Below are positions 29,855 through 38,171 of a DNA stretch of 64,000 nucleotides, one piece after another. A program made the translations under genes and the position numbers. Position 1 is the first letter of the stretch. The number at the start of each line of letters is the position of its first letter. The stretch spans positions 324,247 to 388,246 of the forward strand of contig NZ_JASJUU010000003.1 in NCBI RefSeq assembly GCF_030125375.1. Reading direction: 5' to 3'. Origin of the DNA: Pseudoalteromonas umbrosa (GTDB lineage: Bacteria; Pseudomonadota; Gammaproteobacteria; Enterobacterales; Alteromonadaceae). The notes under the pieces are model-generated. The model saw only the letters and a program-made list of their open reading frames with translations, ran no database searches and had not been told where the DNA came from.

Positions 29855-32800
29855 TTAGAATGTGTATTTAATACCAAAGCGCATTTCCCATACTGAAGGG
29901 TCACGTTCGATAGATTGTTCTACTGCACCTGCGTTAAAGCCAGAGTACGTGTATTGATCTGTACTTTGGTCGTAATCTACGCTAACAATGCGGTTACCCA
30001 CAAAGCTACCTTTACGCATCACACCCCAATCATCGTTCAATAAGTTTGTTAAGTTATCAATAACGAAGAAGATTTCGCCTTTATGGCCATCCATTAGGCC
30101 AGGAATTTCTTGACCAACACGGAAATCAAATTTAACAAACCAGTCAGCATTTTCTGAGTTACGGCTTAATGTTGTACCACGCTCTAGACCTTCCGATGCA
30201 ATGAAGTCATTGAACTCGGCAATTTCCTCAGCACTCATATCTAGTACTACGTTAGCGTCATCAATTTTAGGTACGTAGAATAATTGGCGGCCTTGGCTGT
30301 TCCAGCTTGCATCGCCAAAGTTTCGGTCACTTCTGCTAAATAAATAGCTGTAAGGCTGGCCTTTACTAACTTGGCCAAATAAGTTGAACTTAGTCTCGTA
30401 TCCATCGAAGAACTCATGGTCGTAGCCAAGCTGTAGTGTAAAGCGATGAGGTACTTCGTAATCAGATGTTGCAAGACCAGGGTTAAGTGGATTCGTAACT
30501 GCGATATTACCGTAGTTTGAACCAGCTGTTGAGCTTGTCATTGGGTTAACATCTTTCGAATCTGTGTAAGCATATGAAAGTGTGAAACTAATACCATTCT
30601 CATAGCGTTTTGAAAGTGCTGCTGAGATAGTATGTGACTCACCGTCGTCTCCAGAAACATTTGTTAGCAAATACTCATTATCGCGAGGATCGTCTTCATG
30701 TCTTGATGTAAGAAGCGCTCTACCATCAAAAGTATATTTACCAGACTCTATTAAGCCCAAATCTGTAATGATTGCTGAATCACGCTTTTTGCTTAGTAAG
30801 TAATCCACACTGATAACATAATCGTCTTCAGTTGTATATGTACCACCTAATGCAAACTTCCATTCAGATGGAATTTCAAAGTCTTGTGAGATTGCATTAG
30901 CATCACCATCACCGTTACCAACTGGCTGATTACCTACTTGATCGTATAAAGATTGAGGAACATCATAACCAGGTGTACCACCATGGATATTGGTCATTGG
31001 CGTTTCGAATAAAGGCATTGGGTCAATACCTCTATCTGCGTTTGCTCTATGACTTACACCTACCTGAGTAACACCATCATTTGAATATGCGTTAGATACC
31101 CAAACATTTGGGTTGCCGCCTGAATATAAACCTAAACCACCTCGTAACTCTAGTGCGTCATCAACATACCAGTTGAAACCAACTCGTGGTTGAAGAAGGT
31201 CGATGCCATCCATATTCTTCGTATTTAAGAAACCGTAACGGTTTTCGAAATTTTGGTTCGCAGTCGGTGAGTCATCACTTGTATATTTGTCGTAACGTAA
31301 ACCAAAGGTCAACGTGGCGTCAATCATTGGAAGCGCGTATTCATCTTGAATGTAGAATGTGTGCTGCTGATAAGAGAACTCAGCCGCAACATCATTTTGG
31401 TTATTGGTACCAGCTGCGTTATTATAATAAACACGGTCAGCTAAGCCTTTTTCGAAATCATCAATTGACTTGAAGCGGAATTCACCTTGAACGTGTTGCA
31501 TAAACAGGTTAAATACATTTAGGTCTTCGTATTCATAACCAGCAGTAACTGTATGCTCGTCAAAGTAATAGGTACCAGAAAGCTTAACTGTAAAGTTATC
31601 CCAGTCTAGGTCATTTGCGTGACGAGAGTCATCAGGACCAAAGTAAACTGTTCCATCATTCTCTGTTTCAATTTGGAATTCGCCAAATCCACTAGCCGCA
31701 TCTAAAGAGTTTTGGCGAGCATCTAGGTCCGATTTACCAACACGAACTTCAGTAGAGAATTGGTCGTTCCAATCAGAATAGACTGATGCAACGATTGATG
31801 TAAACTCAGCACCGCGCTCGTAGTAATGGCTGCTTAGAGGCAATTGGCCACCACTTTCGTCAGATTGAGAAAGCTCAAAACCATCGTTGTAGTTATAAAC
31901 AATGTTTGCACGATGATCGTCGTTGATATTCCAATCGATTTTAACTAGAAGTTTTTCATCATCAACAGGCATACTAGGAACCATAGAGCCTGCATCATAG
32001 TTGTACTTACTTTTCGCGATCTCGGTGATGCGTTGAACGTCATCTGAAGTTACTGTTTTACCAAGCGCACTGTAGTTAAATTGTTCAACACCTTCCAGTT
32101 TCTCGTAAGAAGTAAAGATGAATAATTTGTCTTTAATTAGCGGTGCACCAACGTTAAACCCATAACGTTTTTCTGTGAAGTTACCTGCATCGTATTCTTC
32201 ACCTTCAATCTTGTCACCTTTAAGTGAGTCATTAGTGTAGTCATAGAAAAGACCACCATGAATTTCGTTTGAGCCGGACTTTGTAACCGCATTGATATTA
32301 CAAGACGTGAAGCCACCGTATTGAACATCAAATGGTGCAAGCTCAACAGCTACCTGTTCAATAGAGTCGAAAGAAAAAGGAGCACGAACTGTTGGGTAAC
32401 CAGTAGAGCTTAAACCGAAGTTGTCGTTCATACGAACGCCGTCAAGCGTTAAGCTGTTAAAGCGAGGGTTACCACCACCACATTGAATTGCACCACGGCT
32501 CTCATCAACATATACGCGAGGATCGGCACGTACAATATCTTTTAGGTCACGGTTAATAGCAGGTGCTTCTTGAAGATCTTCAAGCGTGAAAGTTGCCGCT
32601 GGGCCTGTGCCACCAGACATTTGGCTGATTGGGCGACCTGTTACGACGATTTGCTCGATATCGGACTTAGGTTGAAGTTGAACATTTACAGGGTAAGCTT
32701 CACCTAGAGACAAATATACATTTTCAAGTAATTGATCTTCAAATTTATTTGAATCAACAATAATTTGATATGGACCACCAACGCGTAGGCCTTTAGCACT

Positions 32801-33013
32801 AAAGTAGCCTGCATCATTTACCGTAGAAACTTTTGTTGTACCAGTAGGTAAGTGCATGATGGTAATAGTTGTACCAGCAGCAGGGTTACCTTGAGGGCCT
32901 GTAATTTGACCACGTACAGATGAAGCAGTTTCATTAGCGAATGCAGCACCACTAGCACCGATACCAGCGATTACCGCTAGAGAAAGTGCCGTTTTGCGTA
33001 GTTGCGTTTTCAT
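29855..33013 (-). CDS. Oar-like TonB-dependent receptor with carboxypeptidase-regulatory N-domain
   Basis: This outer membrane protein of 1052 residues has a signal peptide (to about residue 27, AFA/NE), a CarboxypepD_reg-like beta-sandwich (SVRGQITGPQGNPAAG...), a plug domain with QIVVTG near residue 120, and a large barrel ending in ...KYTF. The type is called OmpA-related (Oar) or CirA-like and is common in Alteromonadales, where members are linked to uptake of peptides, glycans or nucleotides. ATG 33013 follows GGGAAACAACATA; a frame reaching 33061 is not needed. The S1/P1 nuclease gene ends 44 bases upstream on the same strand, which hints that this receptor imports its nucleotide products. 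Confidence 0.9.
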   Translation of the reverse strand: MKTQLRKTALSLAVIAGIGASGAAFANETASSVRGQITGPQGNPAAGTTITIMHLPTGTTKVSTVNDAGYFSAKGLRVGGPYQIIVDSNKFEDQLLENVYLSLGEAYPVNVQLQPKSDIEQIVVTGRPISQMSGGTGPAATFTLEDLQEAPAINRDLKDIVRADPRVYVDESRGAIQCGGGNPRFNSLTLDGVRMNDNFGLSSTGYPTVRAPFSFDSIEQVAVELAPFDVQYGGFTSCNINAVTKSGSNEIHGGLFYDYTNDSLKGDKIEGEEYDAGNFTEKRYGFNVGAPLIKDKLFIFTSYEKLEGVEQFNYSALGKTVTSDDVQRITEIAKSKYNYDAGSMVPSMPVDDEKLLVKIDWNINDDHRANIVYNYNDGFELSQSDESGGQLPLSSHYYERGAEFTSIVASVYSDWNDQFSTEVRVGKSDLDARQNSLDAASGFGEFQIETENDGTVYFGPDDSRHANDLDWDNFTVKLSGTYYFDEHTVTAGYEYEDLNVFNLFMQHVQGEFRFKSIDDFEKGLADRVYYNNAAGTNNQNDVAAEFSYQQHTFYIQDEYALPMIDATLTFGLRYDKYTSDDSPTANQNFENRYGFLNTKNMDGIDLLQPRVGFNWYVDDALELRGGLGLYSGGNPNVWVSNAYSNDGVTQVGVSHRANADRGIDPMPLFETPMTNIHGGTPGYDVPQSLYDQVGNQPVGNGDGDANAISQDFEIPSEWKFALGGTYTTEDDYVISVDYLLSKKRDSAIITDLGLIESGKYTFDGRALLTSRHEDDPRDNEYLLTNVSGDDGESHTISAALSKRYENGISFTLSYAYTDSKDVNPMTSSTAGSNYGNIAVTNPLNPGLATSDYEVPHRFTLQLGYDHEFFDGYETKFNLFGQVSKGQPYSYLFSRSDRNFGDASWNSQGRQLFYVPKIDDANVVLDMSAEEIAEFNDFIASEGLERGTTLSRNSENADWFVKFDFRVGQEIPGLMDGHKGEIFFVIDNLTNLLNDDWGVMRKGSFVGNRIVSVDYDQSTDQYTYSGFNAGAVEQSIERDPSVWEMRFGIKYTF

Positions 33014-33057
33014 TATGTTGTTTCCCGTGTTATTAGGTTTAGTAGTTAGTTTAAATA

Positions 33058-33909
33058 TCATTTTTCAAAACTTTTATTTTTAGCAAGCGCGTTGATTAAA
33101 GGTTTTGAGTTAGTGTCAAAAATTTGGTTTATTAAACCCGCCAATCTATAACCACCTTGTTGCAGGCGTAATTTAATAGTTGGCGTATGTTTATATATAT
33201 AACCCCAACTTATTTCATTTTCATTGCTTTGATATACTTTCTCTGCAATTTTATTTGATTCTAATAACCAATCAGAGGGGGTGCTATTTAAATAATCAGC
33301 AATTAATTTTTTATTCGAGGTTGTTATTGAGCGAGTAAATTCTGTGTATGATAACTTTTGGTGCTCCACTAACTCCGTGTCGAAAACTTTATGAAGGTTA
33401 GTAGACTTTCCAAAAAATTCTACTTCGATTTTATTGCCACCAAGATCTTTAGCTCTTCCTGCATGAAAAGGTTGATGTGCATCACCAACTAGATGGACAA
33501 GGAACTTTAAAGCAAATTGCTTGTCTTCTATATTCGAGGAGGTGCTTTTAAGTACATTGACAGAGTAGTTGATACCATCAAGAATGTGCTTTACCTCGTG
33601 TTTATACTGGATAGAGGTATTGTTATGACGGTGCATTTTCGAAGCATTATCAATATTTATGTAGTGCCATTTTCCCGATTGTTTACGCCAAAAGGAGTCT
33701 GGGCTTGAGCGCATTTCATCTGGCCATGTTGATACTTCTGCTAACGAATCATCGCCTAGTATCATTTGCACATGTGAATTTGCAGTAGGAGTGAGGTTAT
33801 TTTGTGCGAGTTCGCCAATTACCCTGTGCCCATTTTGGCCCCAAGCAATAACAGAGCTACTGACTAAGTATGTACCCAGTACTAAAACTTGAATTGAACT
33901 TCTAAACAT
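33058..33909 (-). CDS. Secreted S1/P1 family nuclease
   Basis: This 283-residue exported nuclease degrades single-stranded DNA/RNA and removes 3'-phosphates using three zinc ions. The mature chain should start at WGQNGHR, directly after the signal peptide at residue 23, because in this family the amino group of the N-terminal Trp binds zinc. Other ligands are visible: D in STWPDEMR, H in WHYINID, H/D/H in HLVGDAHQPFH and H...D in HKVFDTELVEH. GTG ATG are adjacent at 33912-33907; the ATG is taken. The next gene in the same direction is the Oar-like receptor, a plausible export-digest-import pair. Confidence 0.92.
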   Translation of the reverse strand: MFRSSIQVLVLGTYLVSSSVIAWGQNGHRVIGELAQNNLTPTANSHVQMILGDDSLAEVSTWPDEMRSSPDSFWRKQSGKWHYINIDNASKMHRHNNTSIQYKHEVKHILDGINYSVNVLKSTSSNIEDKQFALKFLVHLVGDAHQPFHAGRAKDLGGNKIEVEFFGKSTNLHKVFDTELVEHQKLSYTEFTRSITTSNKKLIADYLNSTPSDWLLESNKIAEKVYQSNENEISWGYIYKHTPTIKLRLQQGGYRLAGLINQIFDTNSKPLINALAKNKSFEK

Positions 33910-34055
33910 CACTCACTCAACTAAATGTAAATCAAAAAATTACTGTGAATTCCAATGCGGTCAATTGTCCGGTTTTTTCAGGAAAAAAAAAGGAGTCAAT
34001 AGAATTCATAATTTCTTATTAATAAAGTAGTTAAATCAATAGTTTATTTGTTATT

Positions 34056-34067
34056 GGTAAATTTACC
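34056..34067. promoter_or_regulatory. Short palindrome before the membrane sensor-like pair
   Basis: GGTAAATTTACC is a perfect 12-base palindrome about 65 bases upstream of the start at 34131. It could be an operator, but its AT content makes chance plausible. Confidence 0.3.
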
Positions 34068-34130
34068 TATTGCAATGAGTAAATAAAGTTGATCTAATAA
34101 GCGTGTAGGGAATAAAAGAATCTAATTGAT

Positions 34131-35015
34131 GTGAATTACAATCTCAAATTAAGCAATAATACAACCATTGTTACAGTTTTGTTTCTATCCATTTTGGCCT
34201 GCTTTTTTCTTGCAAAGCAGTTAAATAGTACGGCTTCTGTGGTATTACCTAACCTGCTCGAGAAGCATGTGCAATGTAAAACACGCTCTGTATCAAATAC
34301 CCAGTCATTTAATGTACATGTACCAGTCAAAAAGTTAGCCGATGAACTTGCTCCAAAGCTGTGTGCTGATCCTGTACTTGCAAAACAATATGGGCTAGTA
34401 AATGTATATTGGAGTGGTAATTTAGCTGAGCAAATTGATTTTATTGCCAAAGGGCTCGCAGATTTGACTTTGTCAAAAGACAACGTGATGAAGGCTTTGA
34501 TGGCTGAATCAACGTACAGTTACCGTGCTGTGATTGGATACCCTGAATATACTGCGTTTTTTATTTCAAACAGAGAAAAGCCAAAACTTGAAAAAGCCTA
34601 TTTCTTAGACAAAAAAATTGGTTTACTCGATTACCCGACAAGCCGATCAGGTCATATTTTGCCAAAACAGACTTTTAAATTGCTCGATATAGATATTGAC
34701 GCACTTGATATTCAGTATGTGACTTCTCATAAAACATTAAGAGAGAAACTTTCCTCTGGAGAGTTGGATATTATTGCAACGTATTGGAACGAAGATGACG
34801 AGGCATATTTTTCGAAGAATTATATTACTCCAACTGGCAGCAATATTAGTGGCAGTAAATGGTATTTAAAAATGCTTAACGACAATACTGAGCTTGCGTG
34901 TTCATTACAGCGTCTGTTGAACCAAGTGGTTCAAGGTTCTGGCTCAAGTTACTTTGATAGTGTAAAACGTTACTGGCAATGTAGCGAGTTTCCTTATGAG
35001 TTTTTAGGAGAATGA
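34131..35015 (+). CDS. Membrane-anchored solute-binding-like protein (PhnD-like fold), function unknown
   Basis: This 294-residue protein has one N-terminal membrane helix (about residues 14-30) that looks like an uncleaved anchor, then a periplasmic part resembling the phosphate/phosphonate (PhnD-like) class of binding proteins: FIAKGLADLTLSKDNVMKAL, the AVIGYPEYTAFF strand, KKIGLLDYPTSRSGHILP and the SSGELDIIATYW hinge. It begins at GTG with no strong ribosome site. The stop overlaps the start of the next gene by four bases (ATGA). No ABC transporter is adjacent, so it is more likely a sensor domain for its partner than a transport component. Confidence 0.6.
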   Translation: MNYNLKLSNNTTIVTVLFLSILACFFLAKQLNSTASVVLPNLLEKHVQCKTRSVSNTQSFNVHVPVKKLADELAPKLCADPVLAKQYGLVNVYWSGNLAEQIDFIAKGLADLTLSKDNVMKALMAESTYSYRAVIGYPEYTAFFISNREKPKLEKAYFLDKKIGLLDYPTSRSGHILPKQTFKLLDIDIDALDIQYVTSHKTLREKLSSGELDIIATYWNEDDEAYFSKNYITPTGSNISGSKWYLKMLNDNTELACSLQRLLNQVVQGSGSSYFDSVKRYWQCSEFPYEFLGE

Positions 35016-35941
35016 GCATGAGGAAACTAAAGAAATTAGCCACGTTTACGTCTTATTTAATATTCTTTTTGGCTATTTTTGTTTTGATGTCAGAGTCAAC
35101 GATAGAAGATGTGATTTATCATGAGCAACAAGAAGTAAAATTAAGGGTTTCGCTTGATAAATATAGGTTACCATTGGCAGATCCAATGCTTAATTACTCA
35201 GGCGATCCAGATGCACTTAAAAACTATATTAAAAGCATAAATGTGAGTTTGCAGGAGCAAAATAGTCGGGTTAAATTGCTGGAGATTTCGAATTCTCCTA
35301 TTTTACCTTCTGAAGGAGAAATTGTTGAACAGTTGAATGCCCCAGGGAATCACACATACATATTATTAAAAATTAATAAAGGACATAATAACTTCTTGCT
35401 TATTTTTCCTTTTGTATTGGCAGTCCTTAATTTTGCACTACTAAAAAATATAACTAGAGAAAAATACAAAGCTCAGTCTCGTCCAGAGAAAAAAAATATA
35501 CAGCCAAAGAAAATAGCTTTACAAATAGACTTATACTCTAAAACTTTGCAATTAAGCTCAGACAAAGAAGCAACGGTACAGTTAGCAAATAAACCGCTAT
35601 GCTTTTATTTAGCTTTGCTTGAATACTGCAAATCGTATCCAGACGTTTCATTGAATCAGAATAAAGACTTGCCTGATGAATTACTCGACATGGCTGATAA
35701 ATACTTCCATCGCTTAGTCGCGCTGGGTCACACAATTAGAAAGCGACCAAATTTTTCAAACAGTTTAGAAAAAACATTAAGTGAAATTCGTGCTGCTTTA
35801 GATGAGTTATTGCTAAGCACTCCAGACTTAAAGTTAAAGTATTATCCACCAAAAGCGCATGGTGAGGGATCACGTTCCAAGCTACATAGCTACGCTTTGA
35901 CCCAGATACAAGAGGGCGATATTGAAATTATTGGAAAATAA
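35012..35941 (+). CDS. Two-helix membrane protein with cytoplasmic winged-helix-like domain, function unknown
   Basis: This 309-residue protein has membrane helices at about residues 11-28 and 127-146, enclosing a periplasmic loop of about 100 residues, then a basic cytoplasmic part. Residues 170-215 (IDLYSKTLQLSSDKEA, LANKPLCFYLALLEYC) resemble the start of an OmpR-type winged helix, where a strand pair precedes LxxxPxxLLxxL; the later DKYFHRLVALGHTIRKRP segment could be the recognition region. I infer a one-component membrane regulator that reads the upstream binding-like protein. The family is not one I can name, and a winged-helix fold is uncertain. M1 or M3 (35018) may be the start. Confidence 0.5.
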   Translation: MSMRKLKKLATFTSYLIFFLAIFVLMSESTIEDVIYHEQQEVKLRVSLDKYRLPLADPMLNYSGDPDALKNYIKSINVSLQEQNSRVKLLEISNSPILPSEGEIVEQLNAPGNHTYILLKINKGHNNFLLIFPFVLAVLNFALLKNITREKYKAQSRPEKKNIQPKKIALQIDLYSKTLQLSSDKEATVQLANKPLCFYLALLEYCKSYPDVSLNQNKDLPDELLDMADKYFHRLVALGHTIRKRPNFSNSLEKTLSEIRAALDELLLSTPDLKLKYYPPKAHGEGSRSKLHSYALTQIQEGDIEIIGK

Positions 35942-35942
35942 A

Positions 35943-35984
35943 AATCTAAGCATGTAGGTTTTATGCGACATGCTTAGATTATTT
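35943..35984. terminator. Bidirectional terminator at 35.96 kb
   Basis: AATCTAAGCATGT and ACATGCTTAGATT form a perfect 13-bp stem with a 12-base loop, followed by ATTTT on the plus strand. It sits between two convergent genes. Confidence 0.8.
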
Positions 35985-35994
35985 TGAGATTATT

Positions 35995-37578
35995 TTAAAG
36001 GTTTTCGACTGTTATTGGTGAGTGTTTTTCAATATATGCACGTAACACTTGTGCATCTGTACTGTCAGTAATTTGAAAATGTTTCTTTTCCGTTAAAATA
36101 GGATATCCGTCGCCGCCAGCTGCATTATAGCTATTGATACTCATTCTATATGTCGCATTAATATCAAACTTTTTACCATTGATTGCGTGTATTACAGCTT
36201 TTGCATTTTTAATTTCAAAGTTAATTTTATGGTATTGAAGATAAGCACCAGCATCAGGTGGGAAACTACCCACTGTACTTAGATATTCTACTAACTCATG
36301 GCCTTGCCAATCTATGTAGGCGACACGATTTTTAAATGGGTGAACCTTCAAAATATCTTTATAATTGACGTCTCCCGCTTTCATGCTTGCGCGAATACCT
36401 CCGCCACTGATAATACCGAAGTCGGCGCCAACGGCTTCAGCCTGAGCGTTAATTATCAAATCAGCAAGTTTACTTTGTTCAAATCTAACAATGTCTCTGC
36501 GACCATCTAGGAAAGTATTGATGTTACCTACTGCGTCAGAGAGTTTCTCAGCCCCTTTTTGCTGATAAGGTAGTAAGAATTCGTAAAGTGCTCGATCTTT
36601 TACTATTTCAGTCGCGATGAAATTACCTTGCGCATCTTTTAAATTTACAGGCACAAGCTCGTAGCTTAATAGTTCTTTGTTGCCGTTTTCTATTTTGAAA
36701 ACGGCTTTACCAACATATTTTCCCCATTCGTGCGCTTGCATGATCCAAGTGCCATTTTGTTGATCTGGCCAGCAGGCTTTCCCAGCAGAGAAAGATGCAT
36801 CTGGGTTGCCATTCTTATCGACACATATTGGCTCTTGTGAATGACCGCCGATGATCATATCCAGTGTATTAGGCTTAAGGCTTCTTGCTAGTGTGACGTC
36901 TCCTGGAGCATTGATACCATGATTAGCATCGTGGTAATGGCCCATATGAGTAACTGCGACAATGACATCTGGCTGATATTTAATTTTGATTTTGTCGACT
37001 AATGGTTGTGTAGCGACAGCTGGAGTAATGAAGTCTAGGTGGCCAATGTACTCAGGGTTTGCTATTTTTGCGGTGTCGACAGTTGTTAAGCCTACAACAG
37101 CTATTTTTAGTTTATTTTTTTCTATGATTGCATAACTTTGATAGGCAGGTTGATTGGTATTTTTATTTATTATATTTGCAGATAATAGTGGAAAATTAGA
37201 CCAAGCTATTTGTTTATCAAGTACACTTAACGGGTTGTCAAATTCGTGATTGCCGATTGCCATAGCATCATAGCCAATAATACTCATACCTTTAAAATCA
37301 GGCTCAGCAACTTGTAGGTCAGACTCTGGCACACCAGTGTTAATATCACCACCTGACAATAGTATAACACTATGGCCTTTTGACTCAGCTTTATTACGAA
37401 GTTTATCTATCAGTGTTTTGCGTGCTGCCATGCCATATTCGCCACTTTCGTTATGCCAAAAGCGTCCATGGTTATCATTTGTATGTAAAACTGTAAGATA
37501 TTGAGTGTCGGTCTTGGCTGTTATGAGCTGACAAGCAGTTAAAAACGAGAGTAAAAACAAAGAAATAATTATGCGCAT
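35995..37578 (-). CDS. ushA: UshA-type 5'-nucleotidase / UDP-sugar hydrolase, lipoprotein
   Basis: This 527-residue enzyme removes phosphate from nucleotides and cleaves UDP-sugars outside the inner membrane. The metallophosphatase half has LHTNDNHGRF, LSGGDINTGVPESDLQ, AIGNHEFDNP, VTHMGHY and IGGHSQ; the C-terminal half has the SYNAAGGDGYP substrate loop. Close agreement with E. coli UshA is clear, but here the signal ends in LTAC (Cys16), so the protein is a lipoprotein, as in the Vibrio nucleotidase. With the S1/P1 nuclease and Oar-like receptor nearby it fits scavenging of extracellular nucleic acid. No Pho box is evident. Confidence 0.92.
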   Translation of the reverse strand: MRIIISLFLLSFLTACQLITAKTDTQYLTVLHTNDNHGRFWHNESGEYGMAARKTLIDKLRNKAESKGHSVILLSGGDINTGVPESDLQVAEPDFKGMSIIGYDAMAIGNHEFDNPLSVLDKQIAWSNFPLLSANIINKNTNQPAYQSYAIIEKNKLKIAVVGLTTVDTAKIANPEYIGHLDFITPAVATQPLVDKIKIKYQPDVIVAVTHMGHYHDANHGINAPGDVTLARSLKPNTLDMIIGGHSQEPICVDKNGNPDASFSAGKACWPDQQNGTWIMQAHEWGKYVGKAVFKIENGNKELLSYELVPVNLKDAQGNFIATEIVKDRALYEFLLPYQQKGAEKLSDAVGNINTFLDGRRDIVRFEQSKLADLIINAQAEAVGADFGIISGGGIRASMKAGDVNYKDILKVHPFKNRVAYIDWQGHELVEYLSTVGSFPPDAGAYLQYHKINFEIKNAKAVIHAINGKKFDINATYRMSINSYNAAGGDGYPILTEKKHFQITDSTDAQVLRAYIEKHSPITVENL

Positions 37579-37642
37579 AAATTATTTTTAAAATCTGAAC
37601 TTATTTATGCGCGTATTTTAAAGCAATTACACGAAAATGGCA

Positions 37643-37831
37643 TTACAAAGTTGTTGTGTTAGAGTGATTTCGAGAATTGAGCACGGCTCTTTCTCGTCTA
37701 TTTAGTTCAACTTTAGCGAAAGTTTGTTTTTTATGGTTGGTTTCAATCATCCAGTTCAAAAAGCAGGCTGGTAATTTACTGTATGGTTCTCCAGCGTGTA
37801 TACCAAAGTCGCAAATTTGCTCTTCAATCAT
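37643..37831 (-). CDS. Small DUF3820/exonuclease X C-terminal-like protein
   Basis: This 62-residue protein shows the pattern of the short exonuclease X C-terminal-like/DUF3820 modules: FGIHAGEPYSKLPACFLNWMIE (a glycine-rich turn, then P..xLxW helix), followed by a basic ELNRRERA helix. Such modules occur alone as small proteins and at the ends of nucleases; they may bind nucleic acid. ATG 37831 is preceded by AGGGGC at good spacing, supporting a real gene. It lies 64 bases upstream of ushA on the same strand. Confidence 0.6.
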   Translation of the reverse strand: MIEEQICDFGIHAGEPYSKLPACFLNWMIETNHKKQTFAKVELNRRERAVLNSRNHSNTTTL

Positions 37832-38171
37832 AATTTAGCCCCTGTTATTTATATGCTACTTGCCTTGTATCATCAGCTTACTTACTGCGCGATTCTAGGC
37901 AGTTTAGTGCGTTTTTGAATCAAAAAAAACACTTTTAATCATAAAATTTAACCTTTTTGCCTATTTTTAAAACTGAACGAGTGCGAAATGAGTTTAAAAA
38001 TTTAGGAAACACGTATTATTTATAGGTGTCTTATCTATGTTTAACAAACAGTTACACTTTTTCTGAGCTTGCGCTTGTGTGTATGCAACTTTAATATCAG
38101 TATATGAATAATTGTTTAATCCAGTATGCTGTGTCGTTAAGGGCTCAATGCATGCTTTAAATGGAAAGTAT
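37832..38171. other. Gap before the M16 peptidase gene
   Basis: These 340 bases are AT-rich and should hold divergent promoters for the small minus-strand gene and the M16 peptidase gene. An open frame runs from 38112 into the peptidase, but it lacks a signal sequence and is judged untranslated. I see no RNA gene or clear operator. Confidence 0.45.

Noticed and set aside
33014..33061. N-terminal extension of the Oar-like receptor frame
   Set aside because: It overlaps the nuclease stop and adds residues before a perfectly good signal peptide at 33013.
38112..38171. N-terminal extension of the M16 peptidase frame
   Set aside because: It lacks a ribosome site and would hide the lipoprotein signal that starts at 38172.
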